Positions 8,239 to 16,360 of a DNA stretch of 51,008 nt are shown here, piece by piece. The notes beneath the pieces are model-generated. The model was given only the letters and a program-made list of their open reading frames with translations. It was not told the DNA's origin and searched no databases. How positions within the stretch are numbered: position 1 is the stretch's first letter; each line of letters begins with the position of its first letter. The position numbers and the translations under genes were made by a program. This DNA is from DASQQQ01 sp036390995 (lineage in GTDB: Bacteria > Actinomycetota > UBA4738 > HRBIN12): assembly GCA_036390995.1 (NCBI GenBank), contig DASWAT010000100.1, forward strand, positions 1 through 51,008, in the 5' to 3' direction.

Positions 8239-9369
8239 TCAGCCTTGGCCCAGCCGGCGTTTCGCCGGCGTGATCCATCTGCGCACGTACGAGGGCCGGA
8301 GGCCGGCTCCGGCGCGTGCCGCCAGGAAGGCGTGGTCCGGCAGCAACAGGGCCCGCAGGTACGACGTCTTCGCAGCGAGGCCGGGGATGGCCTGCGTTGT
8401 CGCGACCGCTCGAGCGATGCCCGCGCCCGACCCCTCCGCGTACGCGGCGAGAGCGCGCTGCTGCCGCCGCGTCACGGGAACCCGTGCGACGAGCTCATCC
8501 GCTCGCGGGGGCGGGGTCCATCCGAGGGCGCGCGAGGCCGTCCGTACCGCGCGGACGAGGACCGCCCCCACGGTCCACCGCTCGGCGCGGTCGTCCACCA
8601 GGTCCCAATCGACCTCGTCGTCTTCCGCGAGCTGCGCCACGTCGCGCAGCGGGAGCAGGCGGGGACGGCGCGAACCCAGCACGGCGTGCATGCAGGCGTG
8701 CAAGAACTGGCCCGCACGATCCAGCCGTTGCAGCTCCGAGCCCGCCAGCGAGAACCCCACCGCGTGGTCGATCAGCTCGCCCGGATCGATCCACAGCCCG
8801 AACGGCCCCAAGGCAAGCGTTCGGTGCAGATCGACCTCGATCAGGCCGTCGCTCCCGAACTCCACGCCCTTGCCGAATCGCTCGTCGAATCCGGGGCGCG
8901 GCTCGGGCACCCTGCGGCGGAGGCCCTCCGCGACCAGGACCCGGCAGGCCGCACGGAGATCCTCGGTGCGCACCAGCAGGTCGATGTCGCCGAACTGGCG
9001 CCACGCGGGATCCCGGTACACGGTGTGGGCGACGGCCGGCCCCTTCAACACGACGGCCGCCACTCCGCCGGCACGGAGCCGGTCCGTCAAGCCGAGCAGG
9101 GTGCGCTCCAGGATCAGCGCGACGAGCATCGCCTCGCGGTGCCGCTCGAGCAGCGCCGTTCGCTGTTCCTCGGTCACAGCCACGGTCCCCGCGTGGACCG
9201 CCGCGGCGGCCAGGCCCAGGATCCGCTCCTCGCTCACACGATCCAGAACCGAGGCCCACGCTCGCCTGTCGAGCGGCTCCACCACCAGGAGCGAGCCGCT
9301 CCCGGCCAGGCCGAACCCGGCCACCCGCCGGACGACGGTCTCGGGTGCGATCTCAGTCCGAACCGCCAT
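8239..9369 (-). CDS. nucleotidyltransferase family protein (NTP_transf_5 type)
   Basis: The 376-residue protein has the signature of the large uncharacterised nucleotidyltransferase group. 'VLKGPAVAHTVYRDPAWRQFGDIDLLV' (residues about 110-136) supplies the D-x-D metal site, and 'IEVDLHRTL' follows. The ATG at 9369 is chosen because GAGGG lies five bases upstream; a GTG two codons earlier overlaps the same region. The start lies inside the end of the PqqD-like gene, so the pair is coupled. Related proteins occur in lasso-peptide and other peptide loci, where they may nucleotidylate a product, and also in polysaccharide loci. The function here is unknown and no substrate is visible. Confidence 0.7.
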   Translation of the reverse strand: MAVRTEIAPETVVRRVAGFGLAGSGSLLVVEPLDRRAWASVLDRVSEERILGLAAAAVHAGTVAVTEEQRTALLERHREAMLVALILERTLLGLTDRLRAGGVAAVVLKGPAVAHTVYRDPAWRQFGDIDLLVRTEDLRAACRVLVAEGLRRRVPEPRPGFDERFGKGVEFGSDGLIEVDLHRTLALGPFGLWIDPGELIDHAVGFSLAGSELQRLDRAGQFLHACMHAVLGSRRPRLLPLRDVAQLAEDDEVDWDLVDDRAERWTVGAVLVRAVRTASRALGWTPPPRADELVARVPVTRRQQRALAAYAEGSGAGIARAVATTQAIPGLAAKTSYLRALLLPDHAFLAARAGAGLRPSYVRRWITPAKRRLGQG

Positions 9370-9643
9370 CGGCACCCTCGATCAGCCCACGTGCGAGCAG
9401 TTCCCGGACCATCTCCTCGACCTCGGGGAGGATCGCGTCGGTCGGCATCGAGTACGCCTCGCCCAGGGCGCCGAGCAGCTCGGCCATGCTGGCCGGTGTC
9501 TCCAGCACTCGCCAGGCGGTCGCGGCGGGACCGGCCAACCGATCGAGCTCGGCTCGACCGAGCGGGGCGACGTAGACGTCGTCTCCCACCGATCGCCAGG
9601 GCGCGTGCGGCACTCGCCGGAACGCCGGCGGGTCGATGGTCAC
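9353..9643 (-). CDS. PqqD-like small protein (first copy)
   Basis: The 96-residue protein starts at GTG 9643, with a GTGA overlap onto the upstream dehydrogenase stop. The 'LDRLAGPAATAWRVLETPASMAELLGAL' stretch followed by 'LPEVEEMVRELLARGLIEG' is the winged-helix-like PqqD pattern. It matches the line-up hydrophobic-strand, 'n-x-t-A-x-x-i-w', 'i-x-e-l-x-x-L', 'v-x-x-f-l-x-x-L-x-x-x-G-L-i'. Family members bind leader peptides for a modifying enzyme (PqqD, lasso B1). Here the partner is a nucleotidyltransferase, not a radical-SAM or cyclase enzyme, so its client is unknown. The assignment is by pattern only and the protein is short. Confidence 0.65.
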   Translation of the reverse strand: MTIDPPAFRRVPHAPWRSVGDDVYVAPLGRAELDRLAGPAATAWRVLETPASMAELLGALGEAYSMPTDAILPEVEEMVRELLARGLIEGADGGSD

Positions 9644-10947
9644 AGGGGCACCACGTTGGGCCGGCGCTCCGGCCCGTAGACGTTGCGGGCGTCGAACACC
9701 AGCCCGGCATGGAGCGCGATCCAGTCGAAGTCGTACGAGCTGTGGGGGGTCAGGATCGCCACGCAGTCCGCACGCTCCAGGATCCGCCCCGAGAGCTCCG
9801 TGCGCGACAACATCGATCCGTTCACCGGGAGCGTGTCGACGAACGGATCGTGGAACAACACGTCCGCGCCGCGGCGCCGGAGGAAGTTCAGGACGTGGAC
9901 CGACGGCGATTCCCGGATGTCGCCGACGTCGGTCTTGTACGTCACCCCCAGGATGAGGATGTTCGAGCCCTTCACGGCCTTGCCGGCCTCGTTCAGGACC
10001 TCGCCGATCCGTGACGCCACATAGCCGGGCATCTGCGCGTTGATGTCCTGCGCTTCCTCAAGGATCCGGAACTCCCGTCCGGCGTCGCGACGCACCTGCC
10101 AGGCGAGGTAGCTCGGATCGAGCGGGATGCAATGGCCGCCCACCCCAGGGCCGGGATAGAAGGGCATGAAGCCGAAGGGCTTGCTGGCCGCCGCGTCGAC
10201 CACCTCCCACACGTCGATGCCCATGTCGTGGCAGATCATGGCCATCTCGTTCACCATGGCCACGTTCACATGGCGGAAGGTGTTCTCGAGGAGCTTGGCA
10301 AGCTCCGCCGACCGGCACGAGGACACCACCACGACCTTGTCCACGAGCTGCTCGTAGAAGAGCGAGGCGACGCCGGTCGCCTCCGGCGTGACCCCACCCA
10401 CGATCCTCGGCGTGTTGCGGAGGCCGTACTCGAGGTTGCCGGGGTCGATGCGCTCCGGCGAGTACGCCAGGAGGAAGTCCCGGCCGGCCAGCAGCCCCGA
10501 GCGCTCGAGGATGGGCCGGACGAGCTGGTCGGTGGTTCCCGGATACGTCGTCGACTCCAGTACGACAAGCCGCCCAGGGGCGAGGTGCTCGGCCACGTCC
10601 AGGCAGGCGTTCTCCACGTGCGAGAGGTCGGGCACGGAGTCACGGAGCGGGGTCGGCACGCAGATGAGGACGATGTCGGCCGATCGGATCCGCGACGAGT
10701 CGGTGGTGAACGCGATGCGCCCGGCCTCGACGGCACTCCGGAAGTCGGGCTCGGGGACACCGGGCACCGACAGCACGCCCGACGCCAGGTCGTCGACCCG
10801 CGCCCGGTCGACGTCGACGCCCGTGACCCTGAACCCCGCGACCGCGGCGGCGCAGGCCACGTTCAGTCCGACGTACCCCTGGCCGATGACGGCCAGCGAC
10901 GCCTCCCGGGAAAGGATGTGGCGGCGAAGCCTCGCCGTGTCCTTCAT
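9640..10947 (-). CDS. nucleotide-sugar 6-dehydrogenase (UDP-GlcNAc/UDP-ManNAc dehydrogenase type)
   Basis: The 435-residue protein starts at ATG 10947, preceded by GGAGG six bases away. It has an N-terminal Rossmann 'VIGQGYVGLNVA' (residues 20-31), the 'AYSPERIDPGN' loop, 'AELAKLLENTFRHVN' with K218 and N222, and the catalytic Cys273 in 'GPGVGGHCIPLDP'. A C-terminal Rossmann with 'ILGVTYKTDVGDIRESPS' follows. The enzyme oxidises C6 of a UDP-sugar to the uronic acid with two NAD+. The 'ERIDPGN' form favours UDP-N-acetylhexosamine (WbpA/WecC-like) over UDP-glucose substrates, by family comparison only. It should supply an acidic sugar to the polysaccharide made by this locus. Confidence 0.87.
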   Translation of the reverse strand: MKDTARLRRHILSREASLAVIGQGYVGLNVACAAAVAGFRVTGVDVDRARVDDLASGVLSVPGVPEPDFRSAVEAGRIAFTTDSSRIRSADIVLICVPTPLRDSVPDLSHVENACLDVAEHLAPGRLVVLESTTYPGTTDQLVRPILERSGLLAGRDFLLAYSPERIDPGNLEYGLRNTPRIVGGVTPEATGVASLFYEQLVDKVVVVSSCRSAELAKLLENTFRHVNVAMVNEMAMICHDMGIDVWEVVDAAASKPFGFMPFYPGPGVGGHCIPLDPSYLAWQVRRDAGREFRILEEAQDINAQMPGYVASRIGEVLNEAGKAVKGSNILILGVTYKTDVGDIRESPSVHVLNFLRRRGADVLFHDPFVDTLPVNGSMLSRTELSGRILERADCVAILTPHSSYDFDWIALHAGLVFDARNVYGPERRPNVVPL

Positions 10948-11015
10948 CTCGTTCCTCCGTATCTCCACAAGAGGTGACCGAGCGGAGCGCTCGTCGCTCG
11001 TGTGGATCGAGGGGT

Positions 11016-11378
11016 TCAGGCCGCTTGCTCCGGCTCGCCGGCTCTCACGATCTGCCGGATCGCCTCCGCGCGGCGCCGGAAGCACTGCCGGCGCGACAGG
11101 CCGACGATCTTCGAGATCTCGTCGACCGGCAGCTGGCGCACGTACCAGAGGAACAGGACGTTCCGGTCTCGGTCGCCGACGATCTCCATCCGTCTGCAGA
11201 GTTCGGCCCGGCGATCGAGGGTCCCCAGGAGGCCTGCGGGCAACCCGTCGGACGCGTTCTTCGAGCGCCGAGCCGCGCCGACGGGGATGACGGAGGAGGT
11301 GGTCGGCTGCCACCAGTCCGTGTAGGTCATCAGCCCCCAGATGACCTCCCGCTCTGACGTGAACAAACGCCCCGACAT
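11016..11378 (-). CDS. small sigma-region-4-like HTH protein
   Basis: The 120-residue protein has an unremarkable N-terminus, then 'LLGTLDRRAELCRRMEIVGDRDRNVLFLWYVRQLPVDEISKIVGLSRRQ...' which looks like sigma-70 region 4. The recognition helix would lie near residues 90-112 ('VGLSRRQCFRRRAEAIRQIV'). There is no region 2, so it is not a complete sigma factor. It lies between the BY-kinase gene and the UDP-sugar dehydrogenase gene, on the same strand. A perfect GTTAG-N3-CTAAC inverted repeat touches its start codon, which suggests self-control. I infer a local transcription regulator of the polysaccharide genes; no characterised homologue is recognised. Confidence 0.6.
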   Translation of the reverse strand: MSGRLFTSEREVIWGLMTYTDWWQPTTSSVIPVGAARRSKNASDGLPAGLLGTLDRRAELCRRMEIVGDRDRNVLFLWYVRQLPVDEISKIVGLSRRQCFRRRAEAIRQIVRAGEPEQAA

Positions 11379-11391
11379 GTTAGACCCTAAC
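11379..11391 (-). promoter_or_regulatory. inverted repeat at the start of the HTH gene
   Basis: GTTAG-ACC-CTAAC is a perfect 5-bp inverted repeat directly before the ATG. On the minus strand it includes TAGGGT, a possible -10 box that would give a leaderless or nearly leaderless transcript. No convincing -35 is present. An operator bound by the encoded HTH protein is a guess. Confidence 0.3.
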
Positions 11392-11426
11392 CTGCCGAGG
11401 AGTGACGCGGAAGAGGGGGGAATCCC

Positions 11427-13163
11427 TCATCGCATCTGCCCGCTCGAGGGCGATGCCTTCGCATCGGTCGCACCGGAGGGATCGACGTCGGGCCCCTCCG
11501 GTGGCCCGGTCACCTCGACCGGGTCGGGTGCGTCGACCGGGTCGGGTGCGTCCCCAACGTCCGTCCGCTCGACCGGCAAGGCGATCTCGTCGATGAGGTC
11601 CGTCTTCTCCGTGCGGTAGTAGCTGCGGTACTTGCGAGGCACGGCCATCTCGGCGGACGCGTTCAACACGACGCCACTGACCTTCGGCCCCAGGCGATGG
11701 AGCAGCTCCGCGGTCCGGGCAGCCACGTGCGTGGTCGTCCTGCGGGCGTGAGCCACCAGGAGCACCGCGTCGACCTCCGGCAGCAGATAGGCAGCATCGC
11801 TCACCGTGAGGAGCGGCGCCGTGTCGAGTAGCACGACGTCGGCCGACGCCTGCGCTTCGTCGATGACGCGGCGCATGCCCTCCGAGCTCAGCAGCTCCCC
11901 CGGTTGCCGGTGCCCCGCGGTCCCGCTGGGAACCAGCAACACGCCCGAGAAGGGGGTCTTGCACACGCGAGACGCGAGCACCGGCTTGCCGTTCATCGCC
12001 GCCAGCGCGTCGGCGAGCCCTCGGAGGTTCGGAACCTCGAACAGATGGTGGATGGAGGGACGGCGGAAGTCGCACGAGAGGACGATCACAGACTTCCCGG
12101 CGTCGGCGATCGACACCGCGAGGTTCGCCACGATGGTGGTCTTGCCCTCCGACGGACCCGCGCTCGTCACCAGGATCGTCCGGGGTGGCTTGAACGGCAG
12201 ACCATCGTGGTCGCCGTTCTCGTCCAGACCGCCGCCGAGGATCTCCGCTCCCAGAAGTCGGAAGGCCTCTGCTGCAGGCGAGAGGGGCTGCGAGGCCGTG
12301 ATGATCGTGTGCCGCGAGGCGCGCGGGATGGCGGGCACCTCGGCCAGGACGGGCGCGGCGAACGCGGCCTCAGCGACCGCCTTGGTACGGATCCGCGTGT
12401 CGAGACGCTCGAGCAGGAGGGCGATGCCGAGGCCGGCCAGGAGTCCCATGAGCAGGCCGAGCAACAGCCGGGCGGTCGTGGAGACAGGAAGGCCGGATGC
12501 GGTCGTCGGCGCGGGGATGGCGGTAGCCGGCTGGATCACCTCCAAACCGGGGTCGGGCCGGGCGCCGGCAAGGCCCTGCAGCAGCGAGCGGGCGCTGTCT
12601 CGCTGCGCCGTCAGGAGGAGGTACCGGGTGCTGGAGGTCTTGCCCGCCGCCGCCAGTGCGTCGATGCTACTTTGGACCGAAGCAAGCCGCGTGGTGAGCT
12701 CCTTCCGGGAGCTCTCGATGGCCTGTACCTGGCGATCGGCGAGCGATCGGATCAGCTCGGAAGCGAAGGCGTCCGCGATGACGGTGGCTCGCTGGGGATT
12801 CGGCCAGATCACCGTGATGTTCAAGAGCCCCGACGTCGGCGAGTAGTCGGCGGAGACCGAGGCGGCCAAGCGGTCCACCTCCCCGCCGAACCCGATCTGC
12901 TGGGCCACCATCCGGGGGACCGGGTCGTACGTGGCCAGCGCGGCCACGGTCGAGGCCGAGGCGATCGTTCCCGGGAGGCGCGGTCCCTCCGCGGTCTGGA
13001 AGGACCTCAGGAGCACGGTCGTGGCCTGGTACTGCTTCGGGGCGGGGGCCGTCGATCCTCCGATGACCGTCGAGGCGGCCGCCGCGGCGATCGCGACGAC
13101 GACGGCCGCCGCGATGACGGTCCAGCGCCTGCGAACGATCCTCAGATAGTCGAGTGGTTCCAC
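11427..13163 (-). CDS. Wzz-domain / tyrosine autokinase (BY-kinase) fusion for polysaccharide control
   Basis: The 578-residue protein starts at GTG 13163 with GAGGAAGG seven bases upstream, and overlaps the LuxR gene by 22 bases. Residues 1-60 hold the Wzz N-terminus with TM1 (about 15-36). A helical periplasm-side region (about 130-200) ends at TM2 (about 232-252). The cytosolic kinase has Walker A 'GPSEGKTT' (336-343), Walker A' 'VLSCDFRRPS' (D365) and Walker B 'DVVLLDTAP' (442-450). The protein joins the adaptor and kinase that are separate in many Gram-positives. Only three tyrosines (512, 515, 516) lie in the C-terminal part, followed by an acidic Pro-rich tail with two DAPDPV units. 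The usual Tyr cluster at the very end is missing. It should set chain length and export by autophosphorylation cycles. Confidence 0.85.
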   Translation of the reverse strand: MEPLDYLRIVRRRWTVIAAAVVVAIAAAAASTVIGGSTAPAPKQYQATTVLLRSFQTAEGPRLPGTIASASTVAALATYDPVPRMVAQQIGFGGEVDRLAASVSADYSPTSGLLNITVIWPNPQRATVIADAFASELIRSLADRQVQAIESSRKELTTRLASVQSSIDALAAAGKTSSTRYLLLTAQRDSARSLLQGLAGARPDPGLEVIQPATAIPAPTTASGLPVSTTARLLLGLLMGLLAGLGIALLLERLDTRIRTKAVAEAAFAAPVLAEVPAIPRASRHTIITASQPLSPAAEAFRLLGAEILGGGLDENGDHDGLPFKPPRTILVTSAGPSEGKTTIVANLAVSIADAGKSVIVLSCDFRRPSIHHLFEVPNLRGLADALAAMNGKPVLASRVCKTPFSGVLLVPSGTAGHRQPGELLSSEGMRRVIDEAQASADVVLLDTAPLLTVSDAAYLLPEVDAVLLVAHARRTTTHVAARTAELLHRLGPKVSGVVLNASAEMAVPRKYRSYYRTEKTDLIDEIALPVERTDVGDAPDPVDAPDPVEVTGPPEGPDVDPSGATDAKASPSSGQMR

Positions 13164-13741
13164 GCGCCGACCTTCCTCGTTCCGTTGGCCCCGGCGGTCG
13201 CCGTCCCGCCGTTCGTCGAGATGCCGTTCGTCGCGGCGAAGAACGCCGCCGCTGCCTGGTTCGGCACGCCCAGCTTCGTGAAGATCCGCGACTTGTGGCG
13301 CTCGACGGTCTTCACGCTGATCCCGAGCTGGCGTGCGATCTCCTTCGCGGCCAGCCCCCTGCCGACGAGCCCGAGCACCTCGCGCTCGCGGTATGACAGG
13401 CCATCTCCTCGCGGATCGCGATTCGGGATGCCGGGGATCAGCGCCGTCGCCAGAGCGGAGACCGGCGCAGCCAGTGAAACGCGGACATCCTCACCGTTGC
13501 CCAGCCCGCCCAGGAACACCACTCGAACCCCGGCGCGCCGCAGTCGCTCGGCGGCGCGCTCGGCGCCAGGGAGCCGCGGGTCCATGGCAACAGCGAAAGC
13601 CCGGCTGCCTCGGTCCAGGCCCTCCGCAGCGGTCGTCACGACCGCGACCGGGACGATCTCGGGATACCGGGAGAGGGCAGCGGCGATCCCCTCGGCCACC
13701 ATCCGCTCGCGGTGCGCAACCACGACGGTCCTGGGCGTCAC
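13142..13741 (-). CDS. LuxR/NarL-type regulator with shortened receiver
   Basis: The 199-residue protein starts at GTG 13741, a GTGA overlap with the dehydratase stop. The C-terminal HTH is a clear LuxR domain: 'LSYREREVLGLVGRGLAAKEIARQLGISVKTVERHKSRIFTKLGV', residues about 115-160. The N-terminal receiver is only about 100 residues long. It retains a plausible acceptor Asp in 'VAMDPRLPG' but has A-H-R-E where the acidic pair should be, and it lacks the conserved Thr and Lys. Classical His-Asp phosphorelay control is therefore doubtful. Its place between the dehydratase and the BY-kinase suggests that it controls this polysaccharide operon. The tail (about 165-199) is Ala/Gly/Asn-rich. Confidence 0.8.
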   Translation of the reverse strand: MTPRTVVVAHRERMVAEGIAAALSRYPEIVPVAVVTTAAEGLDRGSRAFAVAMDPRLPGAERAAERLRRAGVRVVFLGGLGNGEDVRVSLAAPVSALATALIPGIPNRDPRGDGLSYREREVLGLVGRGLAAKEIARQLGISVKTVERHKSRIFTKLGVPNQAAAAFFAATNGISTNGGTATAGANGTRKVGAWNHSTI

Positions 13742-15627
13742 GAGGCGCTCCTCGCGACCGAGTGCAGCGTGCGGCCCGGCAGGGCCCGCACGTAGTCGGC
13801 CAGCGTGGCGTCGTCGCCGGAGCCCGCGAGCGCCTCCAGCTCACGCAGCGTGCGCCGCAGCGCCGGGCGATCGGGAACCGGCGGCAACGAGGTGGTGATG
13901 CCGGGATGGCCGCTCGGGAGCTCTTCCTCCTCGGGGTCGACGAGGTCCTCCATGACCTTCTCCCCAGGCCGTGCACCCACGATCCTGATCTCGATGTCCC
14001 GGTCGGGCACCCTGCCGGTCAGCCGGATCAGCCGTCGCGCCAGCTCGAGGATGTTGACCGGTTGCCCCATGTCGAGGGTCAGGACCTCCCCACCCTCGGA
14101 CAGGGCCGCCGCCTGCAGGACCAGCTGCACGGCCTCCTGGATGCTCATGAAGTAGCGAGCCATGGAGGGGTCGGTCACCGTGACGGGACCACCCTTCGCG
14201 ATCTGTCGGAAGAACGTCGGGATCACGCTTCCCCTGCTCCCAAGCACGTTGCCGAACCGAACGGCGCAGAACGTGCACCCCCGCCCGTGGACGCTCCGCA
14301 CGATCTGCTCCGCGAGCCACTTCGTGGTACCCATGACGCTGGCCGGACGAACCGCCTTGTCGGTCGAGATGAGGACGAAGCGCTCCACGCCGGCCGCGAC
14401 CGCAGCGTCCACGAGGTTCGCGGTCCCGATGACGTTGGTACGCACCGCCTCCGTGGGGAACCGCTCCAACACGGGGACGTGCTTGTGGGCGGCGGCGTGG
14501 AAGACGACCTCGGGCTGCAGCTCCAACAGCAGCCGGAGGATCCGCTCACGGTCGCGTACGTCCGCCAGGACGGTCTCGACGCCCCTCGCGCCGTCGAGCT
14601 CTGTCTGCACATCGTACAGATGCGTCTCGTCGTGATCGAGCAGTACGAGCGAGGCCGGTTCGAACGCCAGGACCTGTCGCGCGATCTCCGATCCGATGGA
14701 TCCACCGGCGCCCGTGACCAGGACCCGGCGCCCGTCCAGGATCGCCCGCATGGACTCCAGATCGGTGTTGACCTGGCGGCGGCCGAGGAGGTCCTCGATC
14801 CGCAGATCCCGGATGTCACGGGCGCTGACGTGGCCGCCGACGATCTCACGAACCGAGGGGACCACGCGGAGCATCACCTCGGCCTCCTCGCAGAGGGACG
14901 CGACCTCGCCGATCAACTCTCCGGTCGCAGATGGGATCGCCATGAGGACCTGCTCGACGCCGAGGCGCTCGACGAGAGCTGGGATGTCGGCGCGCGAACC
15001 GAGCACCCGGACATCGTGCAGGGCGAGCCCGCGCTTCCGCGGATCGTCGTCGACGAACCCAACCGGCTGCAGGCCGATCGAAGGGTTGTCGAGGAGGTCC
15101 TTGAGGATCATCGCGCCGGCGTCCCCTGCGCCCACGATCAGGACCCGGGCACGGTCGCCGCTCGCAGAGCGCCGCCGGAGCGCGAACAGCCTGCTCTGGA
15201 ACCGGATCGCGCCGAACCCCAGCAGGGCCAGGGTGGCCCCCAGGATGACGACGGAGAGCGGGATCGGGTTCAGCCTTCCGTCCAGCAGGACGTCCGCGCC
15301 CACGAGGAACCCCCCGGCGGTCCCCCCCGCCATCAGCACGCGACGGGCCTCTTGCACGCTCGCGTAACGCCACATCTGCCCGTAGAGGCCGAACAGGTCG
15401 TTCACGAGCAGGTGGACAAGGACCGCAACCGGGAGGAAGAGCTTGAAGTTCCGCCAGAACTCGAAGGGCACCTCACCGTCGAACCGCAGCACCAACGGGG
15501 CTAGATAGGCGGGCAGGACCACCGCGGTATCCAACAGGACCAATGGGACGTTGCGCCGAATGTGGGCTGCGATACGCTGGGGCCAGACGGCGCGCGTCCG
15601 CTCCTGCACTTCGCTCTCCCGGGCCAC
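13738..15627 (-). CDS. membrane-bound nucleotide-sugar 4,6-dehydratase (CapD/FlaA1/WbpM type)
   Basis: The 629-residue protein starts at GTG 15627 because GGAAGGAAG lies about five bases upstream; an ATG 20 codons earlier (15687) has no such site. Four hydrophobic segments fill residues about 25-140. A first Rossmann-like domain begins at 'VLIVGAGDAGAM'. The catalytic SDR domain has 'VLVTGAGGSIGSE', then 'LISTDKAVRP' and 'VMGTTKWLAEQ', in which Met replaces the usual Tyr of YxxxK, as in the CapD/PglF group. These enzymes turn UDP-GlcNAc into a 4-keto-6-deoxy sugar, the first step to QuiNAc, bacillosamine or similar sugars. It heads the polysaccharide operon on this strand. The precise product is not determined by sequence. 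Confidence 0.85.
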   Translation of the reverse strand: MARESEVQERTRAVWPQRIAAHIRRNVPLVLLDTAVVLPAYLAPLVLRFDGEVPFEFWRNFKLFLPVAVLVHLLVNDLFGLYGQMWRYASVQEARRVLMAGGTAGGFLVGADVLLDGRLNPIPLSVVILGATLALLGFGAIRFQSRLFALRRRSASGDRARVLIVGAGDAGAMILKDLLDNPSIGLQPVGFVDDDPRKRGLALHDVRVLGSRADIPALVERLGVEQVLMAIPSATGELIGEVASLCEEAEVMLRVVPSVREIVGGHVSARDIRDLRIEDLLGRRQVNTDLESMRAILDGRRVLVTGAGGSIGSEIARQVLAFEPASLVLLDHDETHLYDVQTELDGARGVETVLADVRDRERILRLLLELQPEVVFHAAAHKHVPVLERFPTEAVRTNVIGTANLVDAAVAAGVERFVLISTDKAVRPASVMGTTKWLAEQIVRSVHGRGCTFCAVRFGNVLGSRGSVIPTFFRQIAKGGPVTVTDPSMARYFMSIQEAVQLVLQAAALSEGGEVLTLDMGQPVNILELARRLIRLTGRVPDRDIEIRIVGARPGEKVMEDLVDPEEEELPSGHPGITTSLPPVPDRPALRRTLRELEALAGSGDDATLADYVRALPGRTLHSVARSAS

Positions 15628-15782
15628 GCGGCTTCCTTCCGACGGGGGGTCGAAGGCGAGTCTAGAGAGGCAGGATGCGTCGGCCATCGGTCGCGGCGCG
15701 TAACTTGCCTACGGCGATGGTCGTACCTGCAGAACCGCGCCAAGGCTGTAGGGCGATTACGGTGAACCGCGTATGCGTCCCG

Positions 15783-15794
15783 GGGGTCGACCCC
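15783..15794. promoter_or_regulatory. 12-bp perfect palindrome upstream of the second PqqD-like gene
   Basis: GGGGTCGACCCC lies 18 bases before the ATG, just upstream of the Shine-Dalgarno GGAGG. A palindrome of this size at this place could be an operator or an RNA hairpin. No regulator can be assigned, and chance in GC-rich DNA is a real alternative. Confidence 0.25.
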
Positions 15795-15812
15795 GCTACG
15801 CTGGAGGACCTC

Positions 15813-16202
15813 ATGGAACCCGACACCCGAGACGACGATCGCAGGCAGGCGGAAGGGGCCGAGGAGCCGGCCTCCGAGCCCCTCACGGTCCCCGCCGACT
15901 ACGTGCCGGTGAAGGCGTCGGACGTGCTCGAGCTCGACATGGAGGACGGGTTCATCCTGTTCAACCACGACTCCAGCCTGGTCCACCACCTGAATCCCTC
16001 GGCGGCGATCATCTGGCAGCTCTGCGACGGCTCGGCGTCGGTCGTGGAGCTGGCCGACGACATCGCGGACGAGTTCAAGCTCGAGCCGGCCGAGGCTCGC
16101 GGGCAGGTGGCCGGCGTGGTCGCCGAATTCGAGGCACTCGGCCTGGTGATCGATGCGCGGCGGGGTGACAGAGGGCCGGAAGGCCTACGCCCGGCCTCGT
16201 AG
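15813..16202 (+). CDS. PqqD-like protein (second copy)
   Basis: The 129-residue protein starts at ATG 15813 with GGAGG five bases upstream; the longer open frame has no better start. An acidic, probably disordered N-terminus (residues 1-35) precedes a PqqD fold. The fold is seen in 'DVLELDMEDGFILFNHDSSLVHHLNPSAAIIWQLCDGSASVVELADDI' and 'AGVVAEFEALGLV'. The motif 'hLNpsAaiIWqLCDG' is typical of PqqD-like proteins in RiPP and HprK-associated loci. It lies 158 bases upstream of a Tat-exported Cys-rich protein and faces two HprK-like genes. I infer that it binds a peptide or protein partner, possibly that Cys-rich product, but no modifying enzyme is nearby. A strong hairpin follows the stop. Confidence 0.75.
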   Translation: MEPDTRDDDRRQAEGAEEPASEPLTVPADYVPVKASDVLELDMEDGFILFNHDSSLVHHLNPSAAIIWQLCDGSASVVELADDIADEFKLEPAEARGQVAGVVAEFEALGLVIDARRGDRGPEGLRPAS

Positions 16203-16224
16203 AGGCGGTCTCAGAACCGCCTCT
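16201..16224 (+). terminator. stem-loop after the PqqD-like gene
   Basis: AGAGGCGGT and ACCGCCTCT form a perfect 9-bp stem around the loop CTCAGA. The stem starts inside the TAG stop codon. No U-run follows, so it may be a weak terminator or an mRNA-stabilising hairpin. Confidence 0.6.
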
Positions 16225-16360
16225 GACCTGGGCTTCCACCTCCCACCCCCAAGCACTCACGCGCTGCCGCACTTACCTCACGGGGCGTATCGTGCGGATC
16301 GACCCGAGCCCGTACGATGACGCTCTGTTGGTCCCCATGAACGAGGCAGGAAGGAGCGGC

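Noticed and set aside
8098..10014. 638-codon plus-strand open frame opposite the permease end, nucleotidyltransferase, PqqD and dehydrogenase genes
   Set aside because: It has no recognisable motif and biased composition, and the opposite strand holds conserved families with good start sites.
11016..11378. A complete ECF sigma factor
   Set aside because: Only a region-4-like HTH is present; the protein is too short for region 2 and no region-2 motif is visible.
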